In this document: one piece after another, positions 61,378 through 64,000 of the stretch | Layout of the letters: each line of letters begins with the position of its first letter | Numbering within the stretch: the first letter of the stretch is position 1 | DNA from: Streptomyces halobius | GTDB lineage: Bacteria > Actinomycetota > Actinomycetes > Streptomycetales > Streptomycetaceae | Length of the DNA: 64,000 bases | Direction: 5' to 3' | Assembly (NCBI RefSeq): GCF_023277745.1 | Contig: NZ_CP086322.1 | Coordinates: 5,146,001 to 5,210,000 of the forward strand | The notes under the pieces: model-generated | The model's input: only the letters and a program-made list of their open reading frames with translations | What the model was told of the DNA's origin: nothing | Databases searched by the model: none | Position numbers and translations under genes: made by a program

Positions 61378-61451
61378 TGGAGCGGGTGACGGGAATCGAA
61401 CCCGCGCTCTGAGCTTGGGAAGCTCATGTTCTACCATTAAACTACACCCGC
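61378..61451 (-). tRNA. tRNA-Gly (anticodon CCC), with encoded CCA
   Basis: A complete cloverleaf is present: acceptor GCGGGTG paired with CACCCGC, D-arm with AATGGTAG, anticodon stem TGAGC/GCTCA with loop TTCCCAA (anticodon CCC, reading GGG codons), T-arm with GGTTCGATTCC, and an encoded CCA end. The 3' 44 bases are the att identity region shared by five truncated copies. The 91-bp core att copy F spans 61331-61421. It is the integration target, and insertion has kept the tRNA intact. Confidence 0.95.
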
Positions 61452-61684
61452 GTAATCCCGCCCGATCCGAGGGCGGAACATCGCCGCACACTCTACCCCA
61501 TCGCCGCCCCGCGGTGTATTTGGCGTGCTCGGAGTGTGGTCGGGCAGGGCTCGCCGGGGCGGGATGCGGCTGCGGGGCGCGGGAGTTGAGGCGTACGGTT
61601 GGGCGTCGGAGTGCCGCGTGAGGTGGCGCCCAGTTCATCCCCTAATGTGGCAATTGTTGTCCGCGCACTTGGGAGAGGGACTTG

Positions 61685-61843
61685 ATGGAGCGCACCGTCG
61701 TACGTTGTGCCGAGGGGCATGTGTTCAGCACCGCTTCGTTCCCGATGCAGACCACCGGCCGGCTCGGCCCGGGGCGGCTGCTGCGCTGCCCGCGGTGTGC
61801 CCGGCTGCGGCATGCGGTGCCGGTGGAGAGCACGAAGCGGTAG
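61685..61843 (+). CDS. small zinc-ribbon-like protein
   Basis: The 52-residue protein has Cys8 in VVRCAEGHVF and the knuckle LLRCPRCARL, a plausible zinc ribbon with a His between. ATG at 61685 has a GGGAGAGGG site. It lies between tRNA-Gly and dcd in what looks like native chromosome. Function unknown. Confidence 0.75.
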   Translation: MERTVVRCAEGHVFSTASFPMQTTGRLGPGRLLRCPRCARLRHAVPVESTKR

Positions 61844-62026
61844 CGGCGCAGGGCGAGAGCTGACGTAGAGCACGAGCAGACGCAAAGACATAGAGCGCGA
61901 GCAGACGCGGAGCAAGAGCGGCTGTGGAGCGAGAGGAAGCGAAAGCTTTGGGTGCGGGCCCGGTCCCAGGTGGGGCCGGGCCCGTGGCGTGCGGCGCGGG
62001 TGGTGTGGGCGCGTATCCTCGTCTGC

Positions 62027-62602
62027 GTGCTTCTCTCAGACAAGGACATCCGGGCCGAGATCGACGCCGGTCGGGTGCGCATCGACCCCTATGACGAGTC
62101 GATGGTGCAGCCGTCGAGCATCGACGTGCGGCTCGACCGCTATTTCCGGGTGTTCGAGAATCACCGCTATCCGCACATCGACCCCTCCGTCGAGCAGCCC
62201 GACCTGACCCGTGAGGTCGTGCCCGAGGGCGACGAGGCGTTCATTCTGCACCCCGGTGAGTTCGTGCTGGCCTCGACGTACGAGGTCATCAGCCTGCCGG
62301 ACGATCTCGCATCGCGGCTGGAGGGGAAGTCCAGTCTCGGGCGGCTGGGGCTGCTGACGCATTCGACCGCCGGATTCATCGACCCCGGGTTCAGCGGGCA
62401 CGTGACGCTGGAGCTGAGCAATGTCGCGACGCTGCCGATCAAGCTGTGGCCGGGTATGAAGATCGGGCAGCTGTGCATGTTCCGGCTGACCTCGCCGGCC
62501 GAGCACCCCTACGGCTCCGCGCACTACGGCTCCCGCTACCAGGGGCAGCGCGGCCCGACGCCGTCCCGGTCGTTCAAGAACTTTCACCGTACGCAGGTGT
62601 GA
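62027..62602 (+). CDS. dcd: dCTP deaminase
   Basis: This 191-residue enzyme converts dCTP to dUTP for thymidylate synthesis. Characteristic segments are [54 protein letters not shown] and [17 protein letters not shown] with the catalytic Glu, plus the C-terminal [19 protein letters not shown]. The GTG at 62027 is the family start. There is no clear ribosome site, so the mRNA may be leaderless. Confidence 0.96.
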   Translation: MLLSDKDIRAEIDAGRVRIDPYDESMVQPSSIDVRLDRYFRVFENHRYPHIDPSVEQPDLTREVVPEGDEAFILHPGEFVLASTYEVISLPDDLASRLEGKSSLGRLGLLTHSTAGFIDPGFSGHVTLELSNVATLPIKLWPGMKIGQLCMFRLTSPAEHPYGSAHYGSRYQGQRGPTPSRSFKNFHRTQV

Positions 62603-62743
62603 CGCGGGGCGGCTGCGACGCGGGCGGCTGCGATTCGGGTCGGGCGTGACAGGGGTCGGGTGTGACTCCGGTGCGGGGAAGCGTCGCCGGTGGACGTGTG
62701 GGCAGCGAAGGTCTGAGAGAGCTGAAAGATCTGAGAGAGATAC

Positions 62744-63241
62744 GTGCGTGACATACGGGAGAACCTGACGTACGAGCGCTTCGGCGGAGCGATCCGCGAG
62801 CTGGCGCAGACGATCGCCGACGACGGGTACGAGCCCGATATCGTGCTGTCGATCGCCCGGGGTGGCGTGTTCGTCGCGGGCGGTCTGGCGTACGCGCTGG
62901 ACTGCAAGAACATCCACCTGGTGAATGTGGAGTTCTACACGGGCGTCGGCACCACGCTGGAGATGCCCGTGATGCTCGCGCCGGTGCCGAACGCGATCGA
63001 CTTCTCGAAGAAGAAGGTGCTGATCGCGGATGACGTCGCGGACACCGGGAAGACACTGAAGCTGGTGCACGACTTCTGCCTGGGGACCGTGGCGGAGGTG
63101 CGCAGTGCGGTGGTCTATGAGAAGTCCCACTCGCTGGTGAAGTGCGAGTACGTGTGGAAGCGCACGGACGACTGGATCAACTTCCCGTGGAGTGTCGAGC
63201 CGCCGGTCGTACGGCGGGAGAACCAGGTGCTCGACGCCTGA
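62744..63241 (+). CDS. phosphoribosyltransferase (xanthine/hypoxanthine type)
   Basis: The 165-residue protein has the PRTase fold with the PRPP-binding motif KVLIADDVADTGKTLKLV and VLSIARGGVFVAGGLAYAL at the pyrophosphate loop. It probably salvages purine bases. GTG start at 62744. It follows dcd by 141 bases, consistent with a nucleotide-metabolism neighbourhood. Exact base specificity is unclear. Confidence 0.88.
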   Translation: MRDIRENLTYERFGGAIRELAQTIADDGYEPDIVLSIARGGVFVAGGLAYALDCKNIHLVNVEFYTGVGTTLEMPVMLAPVPNAIDFSKKKVLIADDVADTGKTLKLVHDFCLGTVAEVRSAVVYEKSHSLVKCEYVWKRTDDWINFPWSVEPPVVRRENQVLDA

Positions 63242-63457
63242 CGACGCCCCGACAGGGGCGGTTCAGCGGATCATGATCGGCTGGCGACGTGGCCCGGCGG
63301 GCGGGTGAAGACCCGCCCGCCGTTGGTGTGTTGGCGTGTCGGCGAGCGATGGCCGTCCTCTTGCGCGTTTTTCGGCCAATCCCGTTCCGGGTGTTCCACC
63401 GGTGCCTTACTTCCGAGTAAATACCGGCGGTAACAGCAGACCGGAGGGGAGGCCCCA

Positions 63458-64000
63458 ATGGTGCGTGCGAGGCATGGGCGGTGGTCGGTACGTGGCGGGC
63501 GGCGGGTACGCGGCCGGCGGCCCTTACATGGACGTCGGCTGGTGGACGGACGACGGCCGGTCCGCGGGAGGCGGCTGCGGGCGGGAGCGGTGGCGTTCGG
63601 TGTGGCGGCGGCCGTGGCGATGGGGACGGCAGGCGCCGCCTCCGGGGCCACCGCGCCCGGAGCCCCCGACGCCTCTGGAACCGCCGTGGCGTCCGGCCGG
63701 GCACCGTCCGCCGAACCCCTGGCGCCCGAGCTGGAGAAGATTCGGGCGCAGGAGGCCGTCAAGCTGTACGGCGCCCCGGGTGAGCGGCCGATCGACGAGC
63801 GCAAGACCGCGTTGATCTCGCTGGGCGACAGCGAGATCTCGGGCGAGGGCGTCGGCACGTACGAGCCGGGGACCGACGGGCCCGACAACTGGTGCCACCG
63901 GTCGCCCGACGCGGCGATTCACCGCACCGGGATCGCGGCGGAGGTGACCTACAACGTCGCCTGCTCGGGCGCGTACACCGGGAACATCGTGATCGGTGGG
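63458..64000 (+). CDS. SGNH/GDSL-family secreted hydrolase (partial, runs off the window)
   Basis: At least 181 codons are present, open to the end of the window. A long basic N-terminus (RGGRRVRGRRPLHGRRLVDG) precedes a hydrophobic signal segment (AVAFGVAAAVAMGTAGAASG). The catalytic block I GDSE motif is in LISLGDSEISGEGVGTYEPG, and VACSGAYTGNIV is the block II region. GGAGGGGAGG precedes the ATG. The unusual Arg-rich leader may mark a later start, but only the 63458 ATG has a strong site. Confidence 0.8.
   Translation, partial: MVRARHGRWSVRGGRRVRGRRPLHGRRLVDGRRPVRGRRLRAGAVAFGVAAAVAMGTAGAASGATAPGAPDASGTAVASGRAPSAEPLAPELEKIRAQEAVKLYGAPGERPIDERKTALISLGDSEISGEGVGTYEPGTDGPDNWCHRSPDAAIHRTGIAAEVTYNVACSGAYTGNIVIGG

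Overview
The window is high-GC actinomycete DNA, almost certainly Streptomyces. The evidence is the dense GC-rich coding, GTG and TTG starts, ATGA-overlapping operons, a SARP-type regulator with TTA codons, and a chromosomal locus with tRNA-Gly(CCC), a small zinc-ribbon gene and dcd.

Main result: positions about 2187 to 61451 look like a tandem array of five genomic islands stacked at the 3' end of one tRNA-Gly(CCC) gene. The intact tRNA is at 61378-61451 (minus strand). A 91-bp block, holding the tRNA 3' half plus its terminator hairpin, recurs in the same orientation at 7568-7658, 23708-23798, 36351-36441, 52851-52941 and 61331-61421, with a more diverged copy at about 2187-2263. Most copies are flanked by direct repeats of TGGCACG or TGGTGCG spaced exactly 11 bp apart, as expected of integrase arm-type sites. 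No island has an intact integrase. One holds 3' or internal scraps of a tyrosine integrase and a relaxase. The array therefore resembles cis-mobilizable elements that grew by accretion.

Layout. 1-1938: chromosomal thioesterase and enoyl-CoA hydratase genes divergent from an HxlR regulator. Island 1 (2264-7567): a GT2/TagF-like glycerophosphotransferase and a GT4 glycosyltransferase. Island 2 (7659-23707): a class V lanthipeptide operon (kinase-like, HopA1-like, two precursors, methyltransferase, ABC exporter, F420-type reductase, cysteine decarboxylase fused to a pseudokinase, M16 peptidase), a regulator/membrane pair, then gene debris. Island 3 (23799-36350): a stress-type set (PRC-barrel, CsbD, small membrane proteins, GAF-ANTAR, STAS, GNAT, PP2C phosphatase) ending in IS, relaxase and integrase remnants. 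Island 4 (36442-52850): a class I lanthipeptide cluster with a nisin-like precursor, an extra cysteinyl-tRNA synthetase, LanB, LanC, an F420-type reductase, a SARP-like activator, two ABC systems and a BlaI/M56 sensor pair. Island 5 (52942-61330): secreted and surface proteins, including an ALF-repeat protein and a catalytically dead trypsin-like protein with FG-GAP repeats. 61452-64000: chromosome again (zinc ribbon, dcd, phosphoribosyltransferase, partial SGNH hydrolase).

How the parts work together: islands 2 and 4 each look like self-contained lanthipeptide factories with tailoring, export and regulation. In island 4 a palindrome TGCTAY-N5-GTAGCA lies before both the BlaI-type repressor and the second ABC transporter, which suggests antibiotic-sensing control of immunity. 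All functional calls come from reading the sequence; no database search was made.
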